In this document: positions 50,935 through 57,981 of the stretch, piece after piece | Layout: the number at the start of each line of letters is the position of its first letter | Position numbering within the stretch: position 1 is the stretch's first letter | Source: Chloroflexota bacterium | GTDB lineage: Bacteria; Chloroflexota; Ktedonobacteria; Ktedonobacterales; Ktedonobacteraceae | Direction of reading: 5' to 3' | NCBI GenBank assembly: GCA_005881495.1 | Contig: VBHI01000212.1 | Span: 1-57,981 of the forward strand | DNA: 57,981 nt | Notes under the pieces: generated by a model | Seen by the model: the letters and a program-made list of their open reading frames with translations, nothing else | What the model was told of the DNA's origin: nothing | Databases searched by the model: none | Position numbers and translations under genes: made by a program

Positions 50935-51270
50935 ATGGAGTTGCTCATGGAAACTGTTCATGCTTTTTACACGAAGCTTTTCGGGTCCTACTTTGACATG
51001 TGGTCCTTGTTCACCAAAATCCTTCTGACAGGCCCGGCGCTTCCCCACGGGCAAGACGAGATGACGATGCAACGAGCAATCCCACTCCATCTGCAAGCGG
51101 AATACAGCTTGCTCCAACTGCAAGCTGAGGGAAGTCTTGCTGAGGCGCGAACACAGTACCGCGAACTGGCTAAGCGCTATCACCCGGATGCAGGCGGACA
51201 CCACGCCGACTTCCTCGCGTTACAGCAGGCCTACGAGCAGGTGGTGGAGTACCTGCAAACACGTAGATGA
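50935..51270 (+). CDS. Short J-domain protein
   Basis: A 111-residue frame whose C-terminal 45 residues are a J-domain: EARTQYRELAKRYHPDAGGHHADFLALQQAYEQVVEYL, with the HPD triad needed to stimulate DnaK ATPase. No Gly/Phe or zinc region follows, so it is a minimal class III co-chaperone. The start is uncertain: ATG 50935 has no ribosome-binding site, while ATG 51061 (MTMQRAIPLH) has a weak GACGAG. The true product may be only about 69 residues. Its DnaK partner is not in the window. Confidence 0.72.
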   Translation: MELLMETVHAFYTKLFGSYFDMWSLFTKILLTGPALPHGQDEMTMQRAIPLHLQAEYSLLQLQAEGSLAEARTQYRELAKRYHPDAGGHHADFLALQQAYEQVVEYLQTRR

Positions 51271-51455
51271 AACTGACTCTTTCGGTGAGGGAGGGCGAAT
51301 CATTGTGACGGTTTTGTGATGTAAAAACTGCATCGCGCTGACATATAGGCAAGCTCACGTGATATACTTCATGGGGGAGAGAAACGTAATGGCATCAGAG
51401 AAAACCTCCCGCTAAGATGCAGTTATACCGTATTTTTTCAAGAAGGAGCAAGTCC

Positions 51456-51890
51456 ATGGCAGATATAGAGAAAAAGGAAGGCACCGCAAGTCCGATCGAA
51501 ACCTTGAGCGGGGCCAACCAGGCCCTGGTAGAGAGTCTGGCTGCCGCCCAGGAGCGCAACATGAAGTATGCCGAAAGCGTCTTTGAGAGTACGGTCGCGT
51601 TGCTCAAGAGCCACGTGGAGAGTTCGCGTTCCCTGCTGGAGCAGTGGGAAAAGCAAGCTCAGAAACAGCTAGGGGATACCAAGGCCGCCGAGACCTACTT
51701 GGGCCTCTTCCGCGCTCCGCTCACCGCCTATCAGCAGACGCTCGAGGTGGTGGAGACCGCCTCCAAACAGAGCCTGGAGAGCTTTCAGAAGGCGACTGAG
51801 AGCTTTCAAAAGGCCATGCAGCAGGGACAAGCGCAATGGCTGGAAGCGGTGCGGCAGATGCCGCGTACCACTGGGAAGCCTGAGAAGTAA
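51456..51890 (+). CDS. Phasin-like helical protein
   Basis: A 144-residue, almost wholly helical, amphipathic protein rich in Ala, Gln, Glu and Ser (ESLAAAQERNMKYAESVFESTVALLKSHVESSRSLLEQW, then QQTLEVVETASKQSLESFQKATESFQKAMQQG with a short internal repeat). This is the look of PhaP-type phasins that coat polyhydroxyalkanoate granules. AAGGAG lies 8 bp before the ATG. No PHA synthase is near. Similar helical proteins with other roles exist, so the name is tentative. Confidence 0.6.
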   Translation: MADIEKKEGTASPIETLSGANQALVESLAAAQERNMKYAESVFESTVALLKSHVESSRSLLEQWEKQAQKQLGDTKAAETYLGLFRAPLTAYQQTLEVVETASKQSLESFQKATESFQKAMQQGQAQWLEAVRQMPRTTGKPEK

Positions 51891-52068
51891 CCGGGCAGAG
51901 AGCAACCTGACAGGGCCGGAGCGTAAGTCCCCAGCCCTGCTGGCCCTGTAAGAAAGCAGATATGTCCAGAACGTTCTACCAGTGACATCCTCGTTGAGAG
52001 ACCGTGGAGCCGCTCACTGCAGTACGAGTATATTCATTTCCTACAGGAAGACCGAGTACAACAAAAAA

Positions 52069-52090
52069 CGGGCATCCAACCGGATACCCG
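52069..52090. terminator. Hairpin between the phasin-like and kinase genes
   Basis: CGGGCATCC (52069-52077) and GGATACCCG (52082-52090) with one mismatch, an A run to the left and CCTTCTCTTT to the right, so it could terminate in either direction. The rest of the gap 51891-52276 shows no gene. Confidence 0.5.
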
Positions 52091-52276
52091 CCTTCTCTTT
52101 ATGCCTTGTTCTCTTTGAGTCTTGAAGCTGATGGTTTAACTTGACAAAACAGGGGGTATATCCTATATTTTCCTCATAACAAACATATGTAGAACAGAAG
52201 CTATTGTAGAATCTTTGTTTACAAGCCAATTTCCGTAGCGCCGGATAACGCTGATGCATCCAAGGAAGTAGGATGT

Positions 52277-54316
52277 ATGGTGATCTCTTCTCATCTTTTC
52301 TGTGCAACATGCGGTACGGATAACCCACCACAAGCGGCGTTTTGTTTTGCCTGCGGACAGCCTCTGTATGCATCCACGATAAAACCTCATCCCAGTTCAC
52401 TTACCGGGTTGCTTGTTTCTAATCACCTGCTCAACCGGCGTTACAGAACCATTAGCCAGGTGGGCAAAGGGGGCTTCGGTGCTGTCTATAAAGCCGAGGA
52501 TACTTTGTTTGGCAATCGACTCGTAGCTGTCAAAGAAATGAGCCAGAGTGGCCTGAGTCCACAAGAGGTGGCCATGGCCACCGATGCTTTCAAACGCGAA
52601 GCACTGCTGCTTGCAAGTCTTTCTCATCCAGGCCTACCCCACATTTATGATCAATTTTTCGAGGTTGGGCACTGGTACCTCGTGATGGATTTCATTGAAG
52701 GTGAAACGCTCGACGAGCATCTCGACAAAGCAAAGGTGAGGCGTCTTCTTGTAGAGGAAGTGCTTGATATTGGCATCAAACTCTGCACAGTCCTTGACTA
52801 TCTACACACGCGCCAGCCGCCCATCATCTTCCGCGATCTCAAACCCGCGAACATCATGTTGACTCCTGATGGGCAGATCTTTTTGATTGACTTCGGTATT
52901 GCTCGTCACTTCAAGCTAGGGCAGACGAGAGATACGATGGCATTTGGTTCACCAGGCTATGCCCCTCCCGAACAGTATGGCAAAGCTCAGACAACCCCTC
53001 GTGCTGATATTTACAGCCTTGGCGCCACGCTCCATCACATGCTCACGAATAGTGATCCCTCAGATGCGCCATTTCGCTTTGCCCCAATGCACCTGTCGCC
53101 TCAACTGGCTCCTCCTGGACTTGATACGTTTATCATGCAGATGCTAGATTTGGATGTGAGCGGAAGACCAGCGAGTATGGCAGTAGTCAAGCAAGAATTG
53201 CAGCGTTTCGCCGCTCAGTGGGCCGACCGGCAGGCTCAATCCTTGCAGCCTGGAGTGCTCTATCCTCGCCAGCCGGTAGCGTCACCTGCTATCGTAGGGG
53301 CTGCATGCAATGCCCAATTCATTGTGCCCATCTTACCGCCTATAGCAGGTGCCGCGCAACTGGGAATAACCCTCTACACCTATCGTGGCCATGCCGATAG
53401 AGTGCGTGCGGTAGCATGGTCACCCGATGGGACACGCATCGCCTCGGCAGGTGCAGATAAGACAGTACAAGTATGGGATATTGCCACCGGAGATCATATG
53501 TTTACTTGTAGAGGCCATGTTGACTCCATAAGTGCTGTGGCATGGTCGCCCGATGGCAAGCGTATTGCCTCGGCGAGCAATGATCAGAACGTGCACGTCT
53601 GGGATGCCGGCGATGGGCACAAGATCCTCACCTACACTGGTCACTCCGACTGGGTTAACGCCGTGGCATGGTCACCCGATGGGACGCGCATTGCCTCGGC
53701 AAGTACCGATAAGACCGTTCAGATCTGGGATGCTGCGACCGGGAAACGCATCTGCACTTACCGTGGCCACGCGAATTGGGTGCGTACAGTAGCGTGGTCA
53801 CCAGCCCTCCAGACTGGTCTGCCCGATGGGATGATTGCCTCGGCGGGTGACGATCAGGCTGTGCAAATCTGGAATGCAGAGCACCCGCCAATGATGGCCC
53901 AATGGCGCAGCCTCCTGCCCTTGAACGCCTACCGTGGGCATAGCGACAGAGTGAATGCAGTAGCCTGGTCACCTGACGGCATGCGCATTGCCTCGGCAAG
54001 CTACGATCAGACTGTGCAGATCTGGGATGCTATCAGGGTCTCTAAGAACCCCATTTTCACTTATCAAGGCCATACAAGCGGAGTGCATGCCATAGCATGG
54101 TCTCCTGATGGCAGGCGTATTGCCTCTGGCTCAGGGGATGGCAACACTGATGGAATGGATAATTGCGTGCGGATGTGGGATACCACCACCGGCGATACAC
54201 TCTATGTTTATCGTGGTGAGCGTGATTCTGTGCATGCCCTGGCATGGTCGCCTGACGGCAAACGCCTGGCTTCAGCAAGCAAGAGTAGTAATGTGCACGT
54301 GTGGCAGGCAGTGTAA
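52277..54316 (+). CDS. Zinc-ribbon / Ser/Thr kinase / WD40 fusion protein
   Basis: A 679-residue soluble protein. N-terminal zinc ribbon with two Cys pairs (CATCGTDNP and CFACGQP). Kinase domain about 50-320: GKGGFGAVY, Lys in VAVKEM, IIFRDLKPANIML, DFGIARHF, GSPGYAPPEQYG. The usual HRD His is Phe, a change seen in this subfamily and generally compatible with activity. The C-terminal half is about seven WD40 blades (GHADRVRAVAWSPDGTRIAS, GHVDSISAVAWSPDG, GHSDWVNAVAWSPDG), with near-identical blade DNA indicating recent internal duplication. No membrane helix. AAGGAAGTAGG lies before the ATG. Likely an intracellular signalling kinase with the propeller as sensor or scaffold. Confidence 0.92.
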   Translation: MVISSHLFCATCGTDNPPQAAFCFACGQPLYASTIKPHPSSLTGLLVSNHLLNRRYRTISQVGKGGFGAVYKAEDTLFGNRLVAVKEMSQSGLSPQEVAMATDAFKREALLLASLSHPGLPHIYDQFFEVGHWYLVMDFIEGETLDEHLDKAKVRRLLVEEVLDIGIKLCTVLDYLHTRQPPIIFRDLKPANIMLTPDGQIFLIDFGIARHFKLGQTRDTMAFGSPGYAPPEQYGKAQTTPRADIYSLGATLHHMLTNSDPSDAPFRFAPMHLSPQLAPPGLDTFIMQMLDLDVSGRPASMAVVKQELQRFAAQWADRQAQSLQPGVLYPRQPVASPAIVGAACNAQFIVPILPPIAGAAQLGITLYTYRGHADRVRAVAWSPDGTRIASAGADKTVQVWDIATGDHMFTCRGHVDSISAVAWSPDGKRIASASNDQNVHVWDAGDGHKILTYTGHSDWVNAVAWSPDGTRIASASTDKTVQIWDAATGKRICTYRGHANWVRTVAWSPALQTGLPDGMIASAGDDQAVQIWNAEHPPMMAQWRSLLPLNAYRGHSDRVNAVAWSPDGMRIASASYDQTVQIWDAIRVSKNPIFTYQGHTSGVHAIAWSPDGRRIASGSGDGNTDGMDNCVRMWDTTTGDTLYVYRGERDSVHALAWSPDGKRLASASKSSNVHVWQAV

Positions 54317-54357
54317 GTTTTACCTTTCAATATGGTAGTATTAGCGATCTTCCACTG

Positions 54358-55501
54358 TTAAGACGCTGGGAGACCATTCCCATAGTCCTTTATCCTGCTG
54401 GGCCTCCTGAGCAATCCTCGCCAGCGCTCTGTGGCCACCAGCACAGGCGGGAGCAGCAGCGGGCCCAGGTGATTTTGCACCCACAGGCCCAAACGCGTTT
54501 CGGGAACCAGGAACCTGGCACCTGATGCAGCCTTTTTTTGCTCCTGTCTGACCACAGGCCTGAAGGCCTGTTCGTACTGGGGAAACGCTCGCTGATGATC
54601 GCCCAGAGCCACTTTCAGTTCGCCCGCCAGGATATAAGCTCCCATCATGGCCAGGGTCGACCCTTCCCCAGCCAGCAGTGCCGGGCAATAGCCGGCATCT
54701 CCCAGCAGCACCGCTCGTCCGTTGAACCACCTCTCCATGCGAATCTGGCTCACCGCATCAAAGTACAAGTCGGGGGCCGTTTGCATTCTCTCAAGGAGTC
54801 TGGGCACTTCCCAGGCTTCGCTGGCAAACACCTCAGCGAGCAGTTGCTTTTGCCGCCCCACATCATGGTAATCATAGCATAGCTTCGTGGGTTGCTTGAA
54901 CAGGAAAAATGCGACCAGTGTCTGGTTTCCTCGTGAACTGCGTAGCCCGACTCGTTTTCCAGGGACCCCATAGAACTGCACGCAGGCCTCGTCGAGTCCC
55001 AGATAGTTGTCGGTGGTGAAGACCCCGAAATGATAGCCGCAATAGCGCTCAAATTGCGCTTCGTCTCCAAACACCAGGGTGCGCACGATCGAATGCAACC
55101 CGTCAGCCCCCACCAGCAGGTCGAAGCGGCGGGAGCCGCCACGCTCAAAGGTCACGTCGACTCCTTCGTCGTCCTGCTTGAGCGCCTGGATGGAGTCCCC
55201 GAAGCAGTATTCCACCTCGTCCTTGGTGAGCTCGTAGAGCGTCCTGGCGCTGATTGCGTTCGTTCACAAACGAGATTTCCCCAAAGTTCGTCTTCTCTTG
55301 TTGCAGACGCGACCAGATCCCCATGAGCTTGGCAACCTGCACGGCCTCATTACGAACGTCGATCGGGTACCCGCCTTCTCGCAGTTGCGGCGCACGCTCG
55401 ATCACGGTCGGGTTGAACCCATAGCGCTTGAGCCAATACGCCAGGGTTGGCCCAGCAATACTCGCTCCTGAAATGAGTATGTTGGTATTATTGGTGCTCA
55501 T
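54358..55501 (-). pseudogene. FAD-dependent monooxygenase gene with deletion/frameshift
   Basis: From ATG 55501 the frame gives a PHBH/TetX-type N-terminus: ILISGASIAGPTLAYWLKRYGF (FAD Rossmann GxGxxG variant), VIERAPQLREGGYPIDVR. It shifts frame near 55250. The remainder (LYELTKDEVEYCFGDSIQAL, LLVGADGLHSIVR with the conserved GADG, and RAVLLGDAGYCPALLAGEGSTLAM with the GD FAD motif) is in another frame to 54358. Compared with the family, some 20-30 residues around the junction are also missing. Intact members hydroxylate aromatic or polyketide-like compounds using NAD(P)H. Probably inactive here. Confidence 0.82.
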
Positions 55502-55504
55502 CAA

Positions 55505-57022
55505 GCTGCTCTCCTTCGAGATTACGACAAGGGCGCAGCCCTTGAACGAAGCCTCGCTTCAAGGAAAACTACAACGTCCACACAGAGCCACTGCATTATA
55601 GCACAGCCTCTGCTGCACTTGCGTTTGCCGCTGATACACTTCGAGCAGAAGTCACATATCCACTTGACCAGGCAGCATCATGAACATCTTTGCTGACGAA
55701 AATATTCCACAACCGTTCATAACTCACTCATAGACTACATATGAAGCGTGTTGAAGTGTTTTACTCATTCACTAAAATGACAGCGAGTTTGACAGCTTAA
55801 CCGACAGTTTCAGGTGAATACCATTAAACACATTTGAACAAAAATGTCCCTGCTCAAGCGCAATCAGGTACCCAATTGAAGAGGTAAGTAGCCTCACAAT
55901 GTGATATGCTAGACTCGACGTGAGATAGATTCGAAAGCGTAGTTGGTAAGTCAGGAGACGCTTCATATTGTCGAAGGAGTAGTCATGAGCATTAACCAGA
56001 CACCATGCCGATAGTTGTGTAGGTGTAAGTGTCGAACAAGCAAGCAGAGAGAAGAGACTGATCAATCTGCTACTAGGCTCTACGTTAAGAAGCGAGCAAG
56101 ATAGCCGCAAACTAGATAAGTGCGGAGCAGTTATAAAATTTTTGTTGCAATGGTATGATAACTACCGCTACTTTGTTGACTCGGGATTTTGCCTTGGTTT
56201 AAACCCATCAAATAGTGTCGATCTGAGCTCAAATTGCTCAGGATATATGTCCGAATCAGGCGCGATTTCCCGAGTCAACAAAGTAGCGCTACAGCGGTGC
56301 TCACAAAGATTGAGCCAGTCAGCCAGATGGACCATTGCTCTGCGGAGAAAATCGTGTCGGGAAAAACACAGTACTTCTGTGACTTTCGCCAGCTAAACTT
56401 ATGATTGATGGAGGCGAGAAAACCTGCGAGCCTGCTAGCTACAATCAGAGGCAAGCAGGGCCATCGCAGATCAGCAGATGAGCTGACTGCAGGCTCGATC
56501 TTTCTCTCCGCCGCGATAATGACTGAAACTATAGTGTTCTCTTGTGTTTTCTAGCGTTTTATGGCATCATTGCCGCTTTCTTGCAGGTCTGTTAGAATAA
56601 GTACTTGAGCACCTTTCTAACTTACTAGTGTTTCCTGGGTTCTGGCGTAAGTCGCTTCGCCAGGTAAAAACACTAGCGCGAGAACGACAAGAGATTTCTT
56701 CTCTTCATTGCTCAAGTAGCACTCAAGGCGCATGCGCGGAGAGTGTAGAGGATGGTAAGCAAGGAGCACTCCTTGTGGTAGTCCATCCAGTACGGCTGTC
56801 GTTCCCGTACGAAGCTGAAAAAGCAAGCAATCAAGAGAACGCTATCTTTTTCGGAACTATCTTATAGAGAAAGCTCAACAAAACCATTTCAGATAAGAAT
56901 TGTAACTCACCTTACGCAGAGAGGAGTTGGGGGAGACGAAGCCCTCCAAACCTTCCCGCTTGGTACGTCAGGTGAGGTATACGGTTGAAAGCCTGGAGTT
57001 GTTGCTCGATAAGGAGGTAATC
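55505..57022. other. 1.5-kb region without a convincing gene
   Basis: No frame here has a ribosome-binding site and recognisable protein character together. It contains the hairpin-flanked element at 56166-56288, a second imperfect inverted repeat (about 56414-56503: GCGAGCCTGC against GCAGGCTCG), and AT-rich stretches. It may be decayed mobile DNA or encode RNA. Confidence 0.5.
56166..56288. repeat. 123-bp element with perfect 21-bp inverted ends
   Basis: Arms 56166-56186 and 56268-56288 (CGCTACTTTGTTGACTCGGGA and its complement) enclose 81 bp. Size and structure fit a miniature inverted-repeat transposable element. No target-site duplication is obvious. Confidence 0.6.
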
Positions 57023-57604
57023 ATGCGAAAGATCGTTGTCTCAGAGTTTGTGTCGTTGGACAATGTCATGCAAGCGCCTGGTGGCGCAGAAGAAGATACC
57101 GAGGGCGGCTTCACCCACGGCGGGTGGACAGGGCCGTTCTGGCACGATGACATTGGCGCGCACTTCTTTGAGGAAATGAGCCAAAGTGACGCGCTGCTTC
57201 TGGGGCGCAAAACATGGCAGATCCACGGCGGGGCATTTGAACCAATGCCAGCCGGTGACCCTTTTGGCGATCTAATGAACACCATGCCGAAGTACGTGGT
57301 TTCCACAACACTGACAACGGCCTCAGCCTGGCGCAACTCAACCTTGATTAGCAGCAATGTGGTCGAGGAAGTACGCACCTTGAAAGCACAGCCCGGCAAG
57401 AACATCGTCATCGATGGCAGCAGCGTGCTGGTTCATACCTTGGCCGAGCACGATCTGATTGACGAATATAGCCTGTGGGTTTACCCGGTTGTGCTCGGCA
57501 GTGGCAAGAAGCTTTTTCCTAAGGGGCTGCGCGTTAATCTGCGCCTGATCGAATCCAGGCCACTCCCATCAGGCGTTGTGCTCATGCGCTACGCGCGCGC
57601 ATGA
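57023..57604 (+). CDS. Dihydrofolate reductase-family (RibD C-terminal) protein
   Basis: A 193-residue protein of the RibD_C/DHFR fold: VVSEFVSLDNVMQAPGG at the first strand, LLLGRKTWQ, KYVVSTTL, and NIVIDGSSVLVHTLAEHDLIDEYSLWVYPVVLGSGKKLF, which forms the NADPH site. Stand-alone members of this YyaP/YwjB-like group are common in soil bacteria and are not the essential folate enzyme; the substrate is unknown. I start at ATG 57023 because AAGGAGG lies 7 bp upstream, though the frame is open from 56927. It is not linked to riboflavin or folate genes. Confidence 0.88.
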   Translation: MRKIVVSEFVSLDNVMQAPGGAEEDTEGGFTHGGWTGPFWHDDIGAHFFEEMSQSDALLLGRKTWQIHGGAFEPMPAGDPFGDLMNTMPKYVVSTTLTTASAWRNSTLISSNVVEEVRTLKAQPGKNIVIDGSSVLVHTLAEHDLIDEYSLWVYPVVLGSGKKLFPKGLRVNLRLIESRPLPSGVVLMRYARA

Positions 57605-57721
57605 TGGGCCGCCGGCTATGCACTGTTAAAAGATGAATCTGAGCGGTGAAAGCACTACAGTTACCAGCAAACTGGATCGATAACTGATCTTATCGGTCGA
57701 GTTTTGATCAAAATGTTGGTG

Positions 57722-57769
57722 TTATCGGCAGAGTTGACTATTGTATCGTCTCAAAAACTCTGCCGATAA
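57722..57769. repeat. Inverted repeat with 14-bp arms, possible element end
   Basis: TTATCGGCAGAGTT (57722-57735) and its exact complement (57756-57769) around 20 bp. A degenerate third copy, TTATCGGTCGAGTTT, starts at 57690. It sits just past the stop of the partial frame that enters from the right. Confidence 0.55.
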
Positions 57770-57785
57770 TGTAACTGTGCTGGAG

Positions 57786-57981
57786 TTATCTCCTTTGCGG
57801 CAACGAGGCTCGTTCCTTAAGGTTCATGCCATCTGAGAGTAATCTCTCCAGTAATGAAGCCAGAAATGATGCCTCCACAGCTTCATGTGTGTTTTGGCAG
57901 TTGAATGATCTTTCTGGGCAGTGTCCCAGGTTTGAGCGAACGATAGTGACCTTCTTGGTGGCGCCTGTGGACCGCCGGGTC
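57786..57981 (-). CDS. Unrecognised C-terminal reading frame entering from the right edge
   Basis: An open frame of 64 codons with no start inside the window (reading ...VTIVRSNLGHCPERSFNCQNTHEAVEASFLASLLERLLSDG..., stop at 57786). The amphipathic helical end looks protein-like but I recognise no family. Because repeats of transposon-end type lie directly downstream, it may be the tail of a transposase or recombinase gene. It could also be chance. Confidence 0.25.
   Translation of the reverse strand, partial: TRRSTGATKKVTIVRSNLGHCPERSFNCQNTHEAVEASFLASLLERLLSDGMNLKERASLPQRR

Noticed and set aside
55772..56110. Minus-strand frame of 112 codons in the gene-poor region
   Set aside because: Composition is Leu/Ser-rich without a clear membrane or domain pattern, with no ribosome-binding site and no context.
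56617..56867. Overlapping short frames on both strands before the DHFR-family gene
   Set aside because: Both strands are open over the same bases without a ribosome-binding site or known motif, which is expected by chance.
1..57981. CRISPR array or Cas genes that would make the TPR-CHAT protein part of a type III-E system
   Set aside because: No regularly spaced repeats and no gRAMP/Cas7-11 or Cas1/Cas2-like proteins are visible; the only RNA-guided nuclease is IscB, on the other strand and 19 kb away.
1..57981. tRNA or rRNA genes
   Set aside because: No GGTTCRANTCC-type arm with CCA-side pairing and no rRNA signature were noticed on either strand; a covariance scan would be decisive.

Overview
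The window looks like a chromosomal segment from a large-genome, filamentous-type member of the Chloroflexota, most likely class Ktedonobacteria. This rests on family content: Ser/Thr kinases fused to WD40 propellers, many ECF sigma factors with zinc-finger anti-sigma proteins, a stand-alone IscB nuclease like those known from Ktedonobacter, REP-like GTAGGG palindromes, and numerous transposon and intron scraps. It is an inference from protein families, not from a marker gene; no rRNA or tRNA gene was seen.

Layout. 1-1535: pentose-phosphate genes zwf (cut by the window edge) and gnd, minus strand. 2179-9135: the most unusual block, an apparent operon of ECF-like sigma factor, soluble double zinc-finger (anti-sigma type) protein, TPR-CHAT caspase-like protease and subtilisin-like protease. 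9587-20031: ion transport and stress region, with a Na+/Ca2+ exchanger, a small membrane protein, a duplicated universal stress protein gene (one copy damaged by an IS), and a K+-type module of APC permease, UspA-like protein, KdpD-like kinase and KdpE-like regulator; group II intron and IS scraps lie between. 20067-24036: operon of CPA2 antiporter, TPR protein and an Amt ammonium channel with an extra N-terminal domain. 24429-30022: HNH protein, transglutaminase-type membrane protein, a remnant of an anti-sigma gene, and an IscB gene with a probable omega RNA. 30206-35848: DUF4010 membrane protein (frameshifted), aminotransferase, ECF sigma and membrane anti-sigma pair, small XRE regulator, CoxG-like remnant. 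35995-45486: WD40 kinase, tyrosine catabolism genes hppD, fah (internally deleted) and hmgA, a class F sortase with a DUF4397 surface protein, and a second kinase. 45821-48305: CapA-like protein and a short LeuA-type synthase, bracketed by inverted repeats. 48793-52090: small stress and membrane proteins, J-domain protein, phasin-like protein. 52277-57981: zinc-ribbon/kinase/WD40 protein, broken FAD monooxygenase, a 1.5-kb region without convincing genes, a DHFR-family protein, and an unrecognised partial reading frame.

Two observations stand out. First, the sigma/zinc-finger/CHAT/subtilase operon has the parts for protease-controlled transcription and resembles, without any CRISPR component, the logic of type III-E systems where a TPR-CHAT protease frees an ECF sigma factor. 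Second, hppD and leuA, about 8 kb apart and in unrelated pathways, carry long leaders sharing a 22-nt hairpin and a 12-nt block. The block contains AACTCCT, complementary both to the hairpin loop region and to each gene's ribosome-binding site, as expected of a translation-controlling RNA switch.

Several genes are disrupted (DUF4010, CoxG-like, fah, FAD monooxygenase). The sequence alone cannot separate real decay from sequence error, though the multi-residue deletions in fah and the CoxG-like gene argue for real decay.
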